DNA of 64,000 nt from Porites lobata (taxonomy: Eukaryota > Cnidaria > Anthozoa > Scleractinia > Poritidae), in contig CALNXK010000037.1 of assembly GCA_942486035.1 (NCBI GenBank), forward strand, positions 1,504,501 to 1,568,500, given 5' to 3'. Below the pieces are notes generated by a model that saw nothing but the letters and a program-made list of their open reading frames with translations, ran no database searches and was not told the origin of the DNA. Position numbers and translations under genes: made by a program. The stretch's first letter is position 1. Each line of letters opens with the position of its first letter. Of this stretch, positions 1-12,602 are shown one piece after another.

Positions 1-98
1 TCCACAAACATACAAATTCTCCAGACTGTTCTTTATACATTTTCTTAGAGAATTAGTCGGCAGAATTTGAAAAACAATCAGGGCTTTTCCCCTTTGGT

Positions 99-197
99 GC
101 TGCACGGTTAGCTCAGTTGGGAGAGTGTAGGCATATGCCGGTCTGCAGAGCAGGAGGTCGTGGATTCAAACCCCTGCCAGACCAACACTCAGGGTCT

Positions 198-229
<32 letters not shown>

Positions 230-508
230 CAATGACATCTGCAAACGGTTAGACTTTCTAGCCTTCTCGGATAAGGACGAAAAACCGTAGGTCCCTTCTC
301 ACAGCACTTTCATTTACCTGGCTCTTAAGGGACGTAAAAGAACCCACACCACTCTCCAAAAAGAGTAGGGGACGTAGACCCCAGTGGTGTGGCCAACCTC
401 TTCTGGGCTGGGTGGGTTATCTGCAAGGACACACATAAACTGGAGCAGTGCTCTGTTGTGTGTTTGACACCGTATGGTGGAAGTGATTAAATATATAAAT
501 AAATAAAT
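99..508 (+). repeat. tRNA-derived SINE
   Basis: The left end has a pol III A-box-like block (TAGCTCAGTTGGGAGAG, about 110-126) and a degenerate B-box (GGATTCAAACC, about 163-173), spaced as in a tRNA. A long non-tRNA body follows. The element ends in an AAAT-type tail at about 488-508. This layout is that of a tRNA-derived SINE rather than a working tRNA, because no complete cloverleaf with paired acceptor arms is visible. Exact ends and target-site duplication are not certain. Confidence 0.7.
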
Positions 509-619
509 CATATAACCAGTTCTCATAACCTTTTCCCTTGATTATATACTGATTTTGTGTGGAGAAAATTGATGTTGGTCACTCGTGGGACTAAAGGGTT
601 AATTTAAATATTATTACAG

Positions 620-3600
620 ATTATTCCCCATGGGCGATATGCCGGAAATTCTTCACAGTCTCATAGCCAAAGGAAGAGCAATCCTTTGGTCAAGTCAAGA
701 GAGAGAAGGCTACAAGGTGAGACTTGCATTTGAATGTTCAACTTTGGCTGATAGCTCCAACCTGAGAACTGGTGCTGTCAGTGCTCGAATGTATGATAGA
801 TAATTTCCTTAATAAACTCACATGAAGGTCTACAGCTGAGCAGGAGATATCTTAAAGCTTAATTTGTTGACTTAAACTGCAGTGTACTTATTTTTTTTCT
901 GACTGCAAGGCAGATTTTGTCCTTTAACTCTGCCTCATTGTTCAAGGCCTTTACAGCTCCATTTTTGTTAACAGGCATTGACCTTGCAGAGTTTTCTCCA
1001 AAATAGTGTTAAAGGGTATATTAAAGCCAAGAGGATGGCCCCTAACTTGTGGTGCACAAAATGCTATGAGCCAAACAAAGTAGAAGTTGATATTTGAGCA
1101 AATTTTCCTACAGAAAATGTGAGTCGTCATATTCAAAATATGATGAGATGATTAAAAGCAGTGTATATGTTGAAGGGCAAAACTTAAATTTTGTCGTCAG
1201 CCATTACACCAGAATTCTTTTGTCTTCTATGAGTAAGGATACAAAATTGATAAAACTCTGCATCAAACTAGGTTTAATACTGATTTAATACTGAAAATTG
1301 TGCTTTAGGGGTTTTTCACGTTTTCTGGGTTCTTGTTGATACAGTTGGTTACTGCACGTGGATAACCACCAGAGCGTTTGGGCTGAAGGCCCTTGTTTTT
1401 TGTTCTGAGTCAAGGAGCTCTCATTTAAGATACTGTATTTGTTTCCTTTCTGTTAACCTAATTTATACCTATACAGGACCCACCCACATTTCTGTGTCGC
1501 GGATTTTGTCCTCCTGACCCACTGGGTGCAGGGTTTAATGTTAACTGGGACAATGTATCAGTGTACAAAATCCTGGAGTCTCTGGATCGGCCTTTACAGG
1601 TATCAATCACACCAGATATAATAATTATTAACCAGTCTATTGTGCAGGTTATTTCCATGATAATTGTAATCCTGTTTTTTCTCACTACCATAACTAAAAC
1701 ATTGCTTTTTATAAAATTTTCTGTTTCTCCTAATGCTGTGACACAGTTGCATCCGAGCAAAATCTTTTTACCTTGTTTATTAAGTGTTCGGCTAAAGCTC
1801 ATTGCAAATGATTAACCTCTGTAGTCAATTAGGCATTGTTTCAAAGTTTGGAATGAAACAGGGCGATCTCCTCAAGCGCTTGGTTCTTTATCAATCACTT
1901 TGATGGAATAGACGATCAAACATGATATCTTTCTTGCATTATTTTACTCTAAGAAGGCAATTAATCCTGTATCAAGCCCTCAAGGAACTCAAACTCAAGG
2001 TTAGTACTGTATTATTTTTTGTCCTATTCTTGTATCTACACTTTTTTAGACATTTTTATCCCTTTTTCTCAGTGGTATGTGTCTCACATTTGTGATTTGT
2101 GAATTTGTGTAAATGTTGTGCATGACATTATTTTTACATGACTGAAATTTATCAACTGATCAGTTTAGTATGGAATGTTTTTTACACTTATTTGAGTCTA
2201 TTTATTGATGAGAATTTTGCTTTTCTCCTCATGATACAAAGGTGGTGAACATTCTAGCCAAGATGAATCGTCAGACAATCCGTTTGTTGTCTTAGATGAT
2301 TTTCAAGGCAGTGAAAGTGAAGTCGAAAGAAACATGTCCGACACTTCAGCAGTAGTTCAAAGTATGTATGTAAATTAGTTGCATTTTGATTCTCTTTTGG
2401 TTTCATTTTTGTTTATTTTGCTTTTAGTGTATGATGCTTTGTTATTACTAATGTTACTGGTGTGTTCTGTTTAAGCTGTACTAAAGCATTCCATTCCTTT
2501 CTTAGGTAACAAAATTATAGAAATTCAGCTGTAAGTGGTTAAATGCAAGTAGCTTCATAATAATAACACTTTCCCTCTTATTAGGTTCGTCCGACAAAGA
2601 AGAAGAAAATGATGAAGAGGATGATGATGATGATGAACTTGATGAGGAAGAGCTAATCAAGCAAATGCTTGCTAAAGAACAACAAAAACTTTCCCAAGAA
2701 AACAGTGATGATGAAAATGCCGTAGCTGATGATGGTGATGATGATGAGGAGGATGGCAAGGGTGATGATGGTGCAGGCAAGAGTGTTTCTGAGGCTGCAA
2801 CAGACTCTGAACATTTTTCAGAACAAACTCTTTCTTCTAGTAATGTAGCTAGCTCAGTGGCATCTACAACAACCTCAACAGTTAAGAGGTCATCATCTTC
2901 AACCAGTAGCACATCGGCATCGTCAACTGCAAGTCAGTACCCTGTGTCATCCACTGGTCGTTGCCCATACTGTGGCTCACCAGATGTGAAATACATTATC
3001 GTGGTTTCAGAAAACACAAAAGACTCTGAGTTGCCGCAGAGTCTTCAGCAACTGCTTACGGGCAATCATGCTTTTAAAATGGCCAAAGGTGAGGTGCATT
3101 GGGAAGAAAAACAAAAGGGAGAAGTGTATTCTTATGCATGCATCTTAATGACACTTGATCTAGTGGCTGTTAGACCTCACCTTCTAGTCTTGGGGTACTT
3201 ACCATATTTACATGGGAGAACCAGAAATTCTGGTTGAAAAATCAAATGGCTTGCACCATTCCATGTGGGAAACTCTCAGAAGAGGCGATGCAATTTTTCT
3301 ACTCTCTTAAGTTTGTTTAGCTGATTTGGATATACTTTGTAGTGGGTTGTTCTCCCAACGCGTCAGATTTTGTAGTGTTATTTTTATGAACAAGATTTCC
3401 ACTGTGATAGTTTGTGTAAATGGTAAGCACCCTTGGTTTATCATAGAGGCTCTGTTAAGTCCTGGGCGAGGATGGGAGGTACATATTTCAGGCCCTAAAA
3501 GACAGGCTGTCTAGAGATTGGCCTGCTAGAAAAATCAAATTTATAGTTAATTTTTTAAACAATTTTTGTACAAAACACTGGTAATCCTAAAATATGCTGT

Positions 3601-6600
3601 GAAATGTATTCTATACTTGTGGCCGTTTTGAATAAATGGGTTGTTCCAGAAAAAATCCACACCCCCCCGACGGATGGGATTCTGGAAATTCTCGCGGGAG
3701 GGGGGGTCGAAGACTCCGGAAATCCAGGCGGGAGGGGGGGTTGACCTTAAAAAAGTCTTCTGCAGGGGTCATTTCGACCGATAGTTGATACAAATCAAAC
3801 GTTTAGTTCGATGACACTTAAGCGCTTTCAGACCCTGAAAATAGTCAAAATGTTTTGTTCATATATTTCTCACCTGACATAAATGATAATCTAAGTTGCT
3901 TTACAGGTCCTTTTATAGCAGAAAACGCGAACAAGATACTAAAGAACGGGCCTGAAGGAACTCGTCGCAAGCGTTGTTGTCACTTAAGAGCGTCAAAGCC
4001 TGACACATTTCTACTGCGTACCCAGAGCCGCCAAGAGCTTAAGAGTGATTTTTATAAGCTAAGAAATTATGTAAACACTCGTTCAGGTGTCGATTCGCAT
4101 TTTTGTTTTTTGCTCCTTTCGTTTTTTTAGTTCCCGCGATAGAATTCTTAGTTTAATATAAGCTGAAGCTTTAGAAATTAAAACAAAAACATTTAGACGT
4201 GTTTGTGTGTATTTTCCATTAAAAAGAAATTAAATTTAAGCCTTTTTTTTTTTTCCCGGAAATCCAGGCGGGAGGGGGTCTTCCACCTTGGAAATCCAGT
4301 TGGGAGGGGGGGTCTTGTGCTTCAGGAAATCCAGGTGAGAGGGGGGGTTAAAAAAGGACCCCATCCGTCGGGGGGGTGTGGATTTTTTCTGGAATAACCC
4401 AATGAATGACTGATCCACCAACTGGAATGATGGCTTTGGCTTAGAACAGAATCTGGGACTTGAGGTACAAACTGATAAACCCTGATGCCACACAGAGGTC
4501 AGCAGTGTTTAGGCCTTTGGAAAGTTGAGAAAAAATTCTTTCCTCTTAACGTCTTGTCTCTTATTAAGACCAGTTATTTTCTTGTATAGTTTAATCAAAT
4601 GTTGGGATTTTTTTACTGGTAATATTTATTTTGTATTTGCAATAACTTAAAATTTTTACATTTTCCTAAACTAGTTTTGAGAATATATGAATGTGGAAGC
4701 TCTCTAAAGAATTGAATCTTAATAGTGTCTGCATTTGAGTTACTATTATTTGTGGCATGGATGGAAAGAGCTAGGGCTTAAAATGTGCCATTCGCTGACG
4801 AAGGCTTGATTCGATAAAGAATAATAATAATAATAATAATGCTTGAAATAAACTGGCCACTTTACATTGCATGGCTTTTATATGATACTTGAAGTTTGTA
4901 CTCAGAAACATTGTCTTGAAAATAAGAGAAACCACTTTAAAAGTACACACAGGTAGTTTTCCTTTTTGAAGACCCCACCGTAGTGTTGTTTATGAGGACT
5001 TATCAAATTGTCAGAAAAAATAAATAAATCTAAGGCTTGAGACTTCATGTAACTTCTCATTTTGTCTGGTAAGAGTTTTAATTTGAAAAACCCAGGTGCA
5101 TGTTGATTTGCCAGACTTGGTATAAATGACTTGTGTGATTTCTGTTGAGAAATAAGTCTTTTAGACTCAAAAACACAAATCAATCAGTTTTGTATTTTGA
5201 AAGATCCTATTCCAATTTTTCAAGCTCACATTTTGCCCCTGTTTTCTAAATTGGTTTTACCTTTCACCAGAGACATCAACCATTTGGTTTATCCCCCCTT
5301 ATTGAGTACTCCACAATGTCCACTATCCAAAAGGTAGCAAAAACACACTAGTCAATACTGCACAATACCAGTGTATATCCCCCTGACCACTGTTGATCAT
5401 GAGCTTTGAAACACTTCTCTTAATGGTTGCATTCAACTTTATGTTACACGTACTACGCTGAAGTTAAATCAGGGTCATATGTTATTTGTCTGATTCATGA
5501 ATCAATTAGAATGAAATCTGGTCCATCAGTTTGAGATGAATCCGAAATGATCATATAGAGGATCGGTGCAAGCAAATTCTAATAATTTCTTTACCAGCAA
5601 TTACCCACTCATTCTTTGGGATTTTTTTTTTTTATGGCCAATAACTTATAAAATCAGCCGCTGACTTGGGTTGTCGTCACTACTCCACCATCTTCGTCTA
5701 TGCTATTTCAAGTTTAGCCATTCCAAAGATGGTCTGAGGACAAAGAAGAAATCAAATGAATCTGCTGTTTTGGCGTTTTTTCCATCGGTTTTTTATATTT
5801 TGTTATTGCATTTCTAATAAGAACCTAACAAGATACTGAAGACAGAGGATGTAGACATCATTACAACACCAGATAAACTAAACTCTTTTAAAAACTCAAG
5901 AAGAATGTTGGAGAACTTTGATGTTTAAATGATTTATTACTATTTTTTTCTAACAATTTATTGTTATTGTGAACTGTAATAATTTTCAAATATTTTTATT
6001 GTTTTAATTTTTCAGTCTTGGTGATGATGATTTAAGCAGTTGTTTTTGTTATGGTTGTTATTGGATGATCAGCTTCAATACCAGGTCTAATTTGCTTTTT
6101 ATTTGTTGCATTTTAGGTGACAGTGAGCCTCCATCCTTTCAGTGCCAGAAATGCCAATATGGCTTCAACCTGAACTGGTCCATGACAAACCTTGAAATGA
6201 TTTTTGGACTATCGTCTACTACTACATCAGCTGCCACAAGTGCAGCTACGCCCTATAAATCAACACCCACTACTGCATTCCAGACACCTCATGCACCATA
6301 CATACCACCTGCTGTTTACTCACCCTACCACCGGCCAAGTGTTCCACCACCAGGGTACCCTCCCCCTGTGAGTGTACCTCCCCCTATGCCACCAGTGCCT
6401 CATCTTGGGTAAGTTAAAGGATGCCTGCCAAAGTTATGCCAGTCCGATACTAAAGCAGACAAATACTCAAAGGCTGATATAGTTGAACTTCTCTACAATG
6501 GCCACCTTGGGGACAGAAGAAAGTGGCCATTGTAGAGAGGTTGAAACAAAAGTGAATGTATGGGCTGTCCGCCCAAAAAAATGGCGGTTGTAGCGAGGTG

Positions 6601-9600
6601 GCTGCATTTCAAGTGCTACTTTTGTTGTCTTCACACGCCCTGTGATACAGCATTGCTGTTTTCTTCAGAAAGTAACTCTTTGTTGATTCATTATTATACT
6701 GTAATATAAAAAGGTTTGTCACAACCTTTGCCATTTTGTCTCTTTCTTAGGTAATTTGTTTATTTAGACACATTTGATATCTTTCTGAAAGAGTGTTGGT
6801 GATTTTTAAGGCTTTTCTGTTATGGTTTCCTGCTGCCCTTGCGCACTTAGCGAGATTATCTGTCTTGAAAATTATTCAGTAGGCTCATCTGCTAAGGGCA
6901 GTCACCTACATCCCGGCAGTTATTCACAGACACATTGCCAGATTATATGTTATTATGTACTAGAGTTGAAACTTTTGTGAACATACTGATTTTTATTGAA
7001 CATAAGCAAGTCTGTGTTACAAGTAGCTGTGCTCTGGGTTTATACCAATTTGTAATTTCTCCTTTTTTTCTTTTCTTAACAGCTTTCTACCTACCTACCC
7101 TGGTTATTATGGTTCATATTATCCTCCCACTCCATTCCCACCACCCATAGGTTCTTATCCTCCCTATACACCACCTACCATACCACCCCCTGGATTACCA
7201 TATGCTAGGATACCTCCCCCAGTTATTCCCCCACCTGGTATACCACCTCCTGGGGTAGTTCCACTTGCAATACCACCCCCTAGGATACCACCCCCAGGTA
7301 TTCCTCCACCTGGTATACCTCCTCTCCGTATGCCTACCCTTGGACTGCCACCTCCTGGAATACCACCCCCAGCGATACCACGTCCTGCCTTACCACCCCC
7401 TCGGGTACCACCCGTTTACCCCGCTCCAGCTGTTTCTTCTATTCCCCCACCAACATCACCTGTTATGAGTAACTATGCTCAATCTCAGTCTATGCCCCAA
7501 GTCAATTCACGTTACCCTCCTACTTCTGCCAGTGGCTATCGTCCCCCTCCTGCTAGACTTCCATCTTACCCAGCCCAACAGCATGTCCGACCCCAAAGGC
7601 CGGGGGTGCCTCGGTCATGGTACCAAGCTCTTGGGTATTCAGCAGCCACAGCGGCAGCAACAGCACAGCAAAACGTAGCCACCGGGCAGGAAGCTGCCGG
7701 AGATGTTGTCAATGATGTAGCAGCTGCTCGATTTGAGATGGTGTTGAATCAGATTGACAGAGCCAAAGCTCGAGTTCGTAATGAGAAGGACAAGATGATA
7801 GAGTTTCAGAAAGCAGTTGAGCAGTTAAACGAGGAACCCAACGCACTGACAGACGAAGGACAAAAGATGCCAGAGTTTGAGGAAAAACCGCCGGGAGATG
7901 AGGATATAGGTTTGTTATTTCCTCATGCACCATGTCTACTTGAAAAATGACAGGACTTTAGTTTTGAGTTAGAAAGGCGTAATTTTATATGTCGCTTTTA
8001 CCGTCACTATACAACAAAAACAAAACAATTTCATAAAGTAATTTGTGAAAGTCTAAGCGAACCTTTTCCGTTTTCGTTGTTTTCGCCTTATCCTTGATCC
8101 TTGATCTTCCATTTTCTGGGATTTCTTAACAGAACTGACTTTTTGTATTTTTATATCTATTTTTATATATTTCATCGTTTTTTTAGGATGCTTTTAAGAG
8201 CACGAAAGTTGAGAACAGATCATCTATTGCTGGCAGGGAGATTTGTATTACGTCCCCTAAACAAATTAATTTCTTTTTCTTCTTCAGTGTTTGGCTCTAG
8301 TGAAGTTATTAGTGAGTCTTCGGCACTTGAGAAAGACGCTGAACTGCCATTAAACTCATCCGTTTCAGAAAACTCAGCTTCCCTGTCGGTAGTGGATCCC
8401 TCCGGTTTCACCGAACAAACAGACGCGTTTATCAGGGAAAATGATGCTATAGAGCGTGACATCGAGTCATTGCCCCGTGACAGTGTTACAACAACTGCCA
8501 ATGATGCCGTGATGCGTGACCTTTCTGACGACAGTGAGACTGTAGCTGTCACAAGTAATATTACAGGAAAAGCTGTCACTGATGCGGGCGAAGAAGTAAT
8601 CAAAGACAGTACCACTGAAGATGAACCAGAAACACTGAAAACAACAACCAGGGCGGCTCCAACCCGACGAGGTCGCTCTGGACGCTCTACAAGACAAGAG
8701 AAGTTATCAAGTCCACCTACCGCAGTTCCCACTCGGCAGACAAGGCGATCGCGGAGATCTGAACCCATCGGCACCGATACTACAGAGGATGCACATTCAA
8801 CTAGTTTTGAAGAGGAAATTATGCCAGTTACTGGGAAGACCAGAAAGTCCCGCATGACAAAACCAGTCAGTGAAAAACAAAATAGGCTGGGCATGAGAAA
8901 CGACAATCAGGAAAGCATGCAAGGTGGAGTGGATACGAGTGACACTGACATAGGCGAGTCGTCAGATGTGTTAAGCCAAAGCAGTAGCGTTGTTCCGCAG
9001 ACCGAAAGTGACTCCGTGCCTCCAGGTCCTAGTGATTCACTTCCATCCTCTTCCGAAACAGAAACTGCTGATGTTGATGTTGCACGACAACAGCCGAGGA
9101 GACAAACACGGGGTAGAAAGAGAATGCCAGTTGCAACCATTGCTGAACCATCCCTCAAGAAAGCTCGACAACAAGCGGCAGAAGAGGAAGAACACAATAA
9201 AGACAAAGAGTCCGGCGTTGGAGGTGGTTTAGTAGACAATCCACCTATTGTTACCGCGGAGGGAGACGTGGAGATGGCCGATGTACGTGCTGCAGAAGAG
9301 GAATCCCCAAGGCTTCCATCTAGCCAAGAGATTGAAAACGTTGCGATGGATACGGGCAAGGAAGAGCTAACGGAACTAAGTGAAGGGGTTGAATCTGGAG
9401 AAGTCACACAGGAACGTAAAAAGCAGCCTGCTAAGACGCAGACTAAGCGTCAAACACGTAAGTCTGCAGTGCAACCACCACAAGAACCAGAAGTGCTTCC
9501 AGCGAAGGAAAGTTTGGTTAGTCCGCCAACTGAGGGCACGGCACACGAGTGTGAAGTATCAACAGCCGAGCTATCTTCGACTTATCGACGTACTCGCAAA

Positions 9601-10263
9601 TCAACCCCGCAAAATGTTACTCCGGAGACAGCAAAGGGCGCCAGCAATCGGCGAACAAGAAAGTCTGCGCAACTGGCTTTTTCGGAGCCTGATACATCAG
9701 ATATCGAACAAGGTACAGACAATGTTAAAACACAATTGAGTAACTCATACGAAGGCGGAATAAATATATCCGAGGATATTCAAGAAGAAGAGGAAGAGAT
9801 AAAACCACCTTCCCCTCCTCAACAGAGGGATGAAAAGCCTACTCGCCGTACAAGACAGAGTCGCAATTTGCCGATACAAAACGAAGATGTCCCATATCCC
9901 CAAACAAATGATGCTGACTCTTCAGCTGTTGAGGAAGACCCGCATACACCTCGCACGCGTAAAACTCGGAGGTCGTTGGTCGCAAACGAAGACAGTGCAA
10001 ACGTAGATGTTCAGGTTCCAGTGGAATCCGACATGCCAGAAGAAAATGTTTCTTCTCGGCGGCCACGTAGAATAAAATCTAAGCAAGCATTGAAAGGAAG
10101 CACTGATTTGTCGCAGGAGTCAGATGAGATGACAGCCGAAGGTGATGTCGAGGAAAAACCTACTGCGGCTGCTCCTCAAAGGAAGCTCTCGAAGAAAATG
10201 ACGTCAGTACAGTCCCCAGAAACTGTCACAAAAAGAGTTACTAGAGCGCAACAGAAAAAGTAG
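620..10263 (+). CDS. Unrecognised large protein: acidic region, zinc ribbon, proline-rich block, RRTRKS-like repeats
   Basis: Eight exons join without a frame break: 620-716, 1477-1599, 1954-1999, 2242-2361, 2585-3088, 6117-6408, 7083-7909 and 8288-10263 (TAG). From the ATG at 630 this gives 1,324 residues. The first exon has an upstream acceptor-like AG and stays open 5' of that ATG, so an earlier exon outside the window is possible. In order the protein has a conserved-looking start (residues 1-85), an Asp/Glu- and Ser-rich stretch (about 125-245), two CxxC pairs far apart (RCPYC near 251, FQCQKC near 301) that look like a zinc ribbon split by an intron, a PPPGIP-type proline-rich block (about 335-490), a short charged helix (about 610-655), and a single large last exon rich in Ser/Glu with at least seven basic motifs such as RRTRKS, KRQTRKS and RTRKTRRS. 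The composition suggests a nuclear, chromatin- or RNA-associated protein. I do not recognise the family. Exon joins are well supported; the function is not known. Confidence 0.75.
3638..4400. mobile_element. 763-bp TIR DNA element with subterminal G-rich repeats
   Basis: The ends are inverted repeats of about 41 bp that differ at one position: GGGTTGTTCCAG at 3638 and its complement at 4400, both running into a C7 tract followed by GACGGATGGG. The trinucleotide AAT flanks both sides (3635-3637, 4401-4403), a possible 3-bp target duplication as in PIF/Harbinger elements. Five copies of a unit of about 25 bp (GGAAATCCAGGCGGGAGGGG type) lie inside both ends, all in one orientation. The element sits in intron 5 of the 620-10263 gene. 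No transposase is seen, so it is non-autonomous. Confidence 0.8.
3907..4086 (+). other. Exon-like open segment inside the 3638-4400 element
   Basis: A 180-bp open segment has a good acceptor (TTTACAG) on its left and a donor (CAG|GTGTC) on its right. It encodes a basic peptide containing GPFIAENANKILKNG and KSDFYKLRNYVN. It could be a captured host exon or a leftover of the element's own gene. I do not recognise it. Chance is possible at this length. Confidence 0.3.
6486..6536. repeat. Short palindromic repeat in intron 6
   Basis: CTCTACAATGGCCAC and its reverse complement lie about 20 bp apart, forming a stem-loop within the intron between 6408 and 7083 of the large gene. It resembles a small miniature inverted-repeat element. 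No target duplication was identified. Confidence 0.45.
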
Positions 10264-10804
10264 ACTTTGTGTACTGTGGTTTTTAAAGACTGGCTGATTT
10301 AGTTTTACGAGCTCAGTTGGGTGATAAATGGCCTCGCAGACTTAGAGGGAGCTAATCGAAGTGAGTTATTAGGGAGCTTAAGCAAAGCCGTTTTTGAGCG
10401 ACGGACGGTAATCGGATGTGAGGCTTTTTCCCTTTCAGTAGATGTGGATGCTGACAACTTTATATTGCTAAGTTTCTTTTCATGTATACAGGCGATTTTC
10501 CCGGAAATGTGGACAAAACAACCGCCTAAAAATGCGTAAGTTCAATTTCAGTTGCCGTCCATCGCTCAAAAACACCTTTGCTTAACGCCTTTCCCAATCC
10601 AAAATCGTTGCAGTCCGGGAGCTTCGGACCAGTTCCAAAAGCCTTCTGTTTGAATATTTCGTCCTGATTAGCTACTCCTGGTTATGCGAGGATATTTAGC
10701 CATTGTGAATCGATTCTGTTAAGAATCATATTCACTTTCCTTGCTATTCGCACTTGAGACGTTTGTCAAACGAGTTCGATGGAGGGGAAATCGGTCTGCT
10801 ACTA

Positions 10805-10948
10805 CAGGGGAACCTCTATATAACGAACGATTTTCTTTACCCCAGCAATAGCAGAATATATGAAAAAGAACCTCGATATAACAAAATCTAGTTGTTGCCA
10901 GCAAATTTTTCCAGTCCCTTGACCCTTCGTTATATGGAGGTTCCACTG
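10805..10948. mobile_element. Small TIR element, mariner/pogo-like ends
   Basis: The left end starts CAGGGGAACCTCTATATAACG and the right end is the complement of CAGTGGAACCTCCATATAACG. The left flank is TA, and the right flank is changed to CA. TIRs starting CAGT with TA targets are typical of Tc1/mariner/pogo elements. It is 144 bp, with no coding capacity. Confidence 0.6.
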
Positions 10949-10983
10949 CACAGTTGCTTGCAGCATCTATGTCTTTGATTCTA

Positions 10984-11162
10984 CAGTCAACTCTCTCTAA
11001 GACTGACGCCTTTGGGACCAGTAGTAAGAGTCGATTGAAGAGTGATGTCCGTGTTATACAAAGTAAAATAAATGGAGTAAAGAAAGGCGGGGATAAAGTC
11101 TAGGTGTCCGTTTTATCGACGTATCCTTCTTACAGAGGTGTCCGTTAAGAGAGAGTGGACTG
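10984..11162. mobile_element. Small TIR element (CAGTC-ACTCTCTCT ends)
   Basis: The left end CAGTCAACTCTCTCTAA and the complement of the right end CAGTCCACTCTCTCTTAA match as inverted repeats, and TA lies to the left. It is a second mariner/pogo-type miniature element, placed directly after the one at 10805-10948. It is non-coding. Confidence 0.6.
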
Positions 11163-11236
11163 TGCCGCTTAAGAGCACCATCAAGACCAGAAAATACGGC
11201 TGTCGTGAAAAGGTTTTATATTTAGGTGTACGAACA

Positions 11237-11303
11237 GCCTGCTAGCAAGCTCTCTAGGGCGCCCCGCCGCCAGAACGCCCCGGAGAGCTTGCTAGCAGGC
11301 TAT
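11237..11303. mobile_element. 67-bp palindromic element with 10-bp target duplication
   Basis: An almost perfect hairpin begins GCCTGCTAGCAAGCTCTC and ends in its complement. The decamer TGTACGAACA is repeated exactly on both sides (11227-11236 and 11304-11313). A 9-10-bp duplication suits a Mutator-like mobiliser. It is too short to encode anything. Confidence 0.75.
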
Positions 11304-12302
11304 TGTACGAACATAATTTTTTTCCTTTTCGATCGACCACCCTTCATCCATCGTAGGAACGGTCAGAAAGACGTTTTGTTAAGTTGTGTAAAATGGTTTT
11401 GTGTACATACGTTGACGCAGTATTGCAATACTTAATATATCAACTAAAACAGAAAGATGTGGACTTGCTGGAAGTTCTTATTCTCTTAGCTGAGCGACCA
11501 GGATGATTTCGTTACATTACTTTTAGCGATTAAAGCTCAAAATGTTTGAAGTTTGTATCGTTATTTTGACTCTATCAAAGTTGAAGAGTATGCTCCCTTT
11601 ACTGTAATTCCGTTTGGGTTCATTTTGACCCTCAAAGTTAAGATCATGGGTTCCGTTTCTCTAGAGCTGACCCTACCAACCGATGTAATTTTTAGCAAGC
11701 AGAACAATCTGACCAATTTTGAATCTCTGAATTATTGTTGACCTCTCCCTACCACATTAGTTCTTAATGGACAAAATGCCTCCCGGTGAACTTTCTGGTA
11801 ACGACCCTCTGATTTACCCCGCCAGTAGATGTCTCCTATTTCGTTCGGAAATAGATGATACGCGTGCAAGAAGACTACATCTGAGCCGCAGCGCAGACGG
11901 CCTTAATTGTGGCCGGTGTAGTTTGGTAGCTATCCACATTCACTGTGACTTCCTTTGAATATTAGTTTTTTTTAAGTAACGTATCAAGCGCGAGACGCAT
12001 TGTTTCATCACCGAATGAAACCTCTCTCCTCCGCATAGGCTCCCGCTGGGTATCCCACTAAAACCAGCAGTAATCGAAAAATAGAAAGTTCGCGGGGAAC
12101 GAAGGAGGAATTATGGGTGCAAAAATGAGCAGTTTTTCATCTGATTTCCAAACACTCAAAAAACATTAATTTCCTTTGTATTTTCTTTATGAATTATTAA
12201 TGAGTCTGAGAATAACTTTTTCCGAATTACTGGTATCCCAAAGTTGTGAAACAGGCCACATGATTCCAGTCAGGCTTTAACCTGAAATCCTGTCCTATTT
12301 TC

Positions 12303-12602
12303 ATGGCCTGAGAAATGAGCCGACGTTTCTCATCGCCATCACTGGTTTCCCCGCGAAATGACGTCGAGCAACGACTGCAGAAATTCCATACTGATGACCT
12401 ATCACTACCCAGATCTGGGTATCTGTTATTGGTCGAGGCAAATTTCTGTCGCAAGACGACCATTCAGACGCACTACCCAGATCTGGGTAGTGACACGTCC
12501 TCAGTATAGAATTTCCGCAGTCGCTGCTCAGATTCCATTTCGCGGGAAAATCATTGGTAACCAGTGGTGACGTCATGAAATATCGGCTTTTTTCTCAGGC
12601 TA
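12303..12602. mobile_element. 300-bp fold-back MITE with 8-bp target duplication
   Basis: The two halves are reverse complements along most of the length, with outer arms reading GGCCTGAGAAA and an inner CACTACCCAGATCTGGGTA palindrome present twice. CTATTTTC flanks both ends (12295-12302 and 12603-12610), an 8-bp duplication as produced by hAT transposases. I associate the CCCAGATCTGGG motif with abundant coral repeats, but that is from memory only. Several overlapping open frames here are by-products of the palindrome. Confidence 0.8.

Larger units (their letters stand above)
10264..12294. other. Intergenic region after the large gene
   Basis: Apart from the three small TIR elements listed separately, I see no supported gene here. 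Open frames of 60-70 codons occur but lack splice context and have biased, repeat-like composition. Confidence 0.5.

Noticed and set aside
109..183. Functional tRNA gene
   Set aside because: A- and B-box motifs are present but degenerate, and the tRNA-like part runs into a SINE body and AAAT tail.
2502..2912. Antisense open frame of 136 codons over the acidic exon
   Set aside because: It is a serine-run by-product of the Asp/Glu-rich coding exon on the plus strand.
7265..7468. Second frame rich in His/Leu/Tyr over the proline-rich exon
   Set aside because: It is a shifted reading of the PPPGIP repeats; the zinc-ribbon gene frame joins its neighbours in phase and this one does not.
8220..9407. 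Long antisense frames opposite the last exon of the large gene
   Set aside because: They mirror the low-complexity Ser/Glu/Thr codons of the sense strand and show no domain or splice context.
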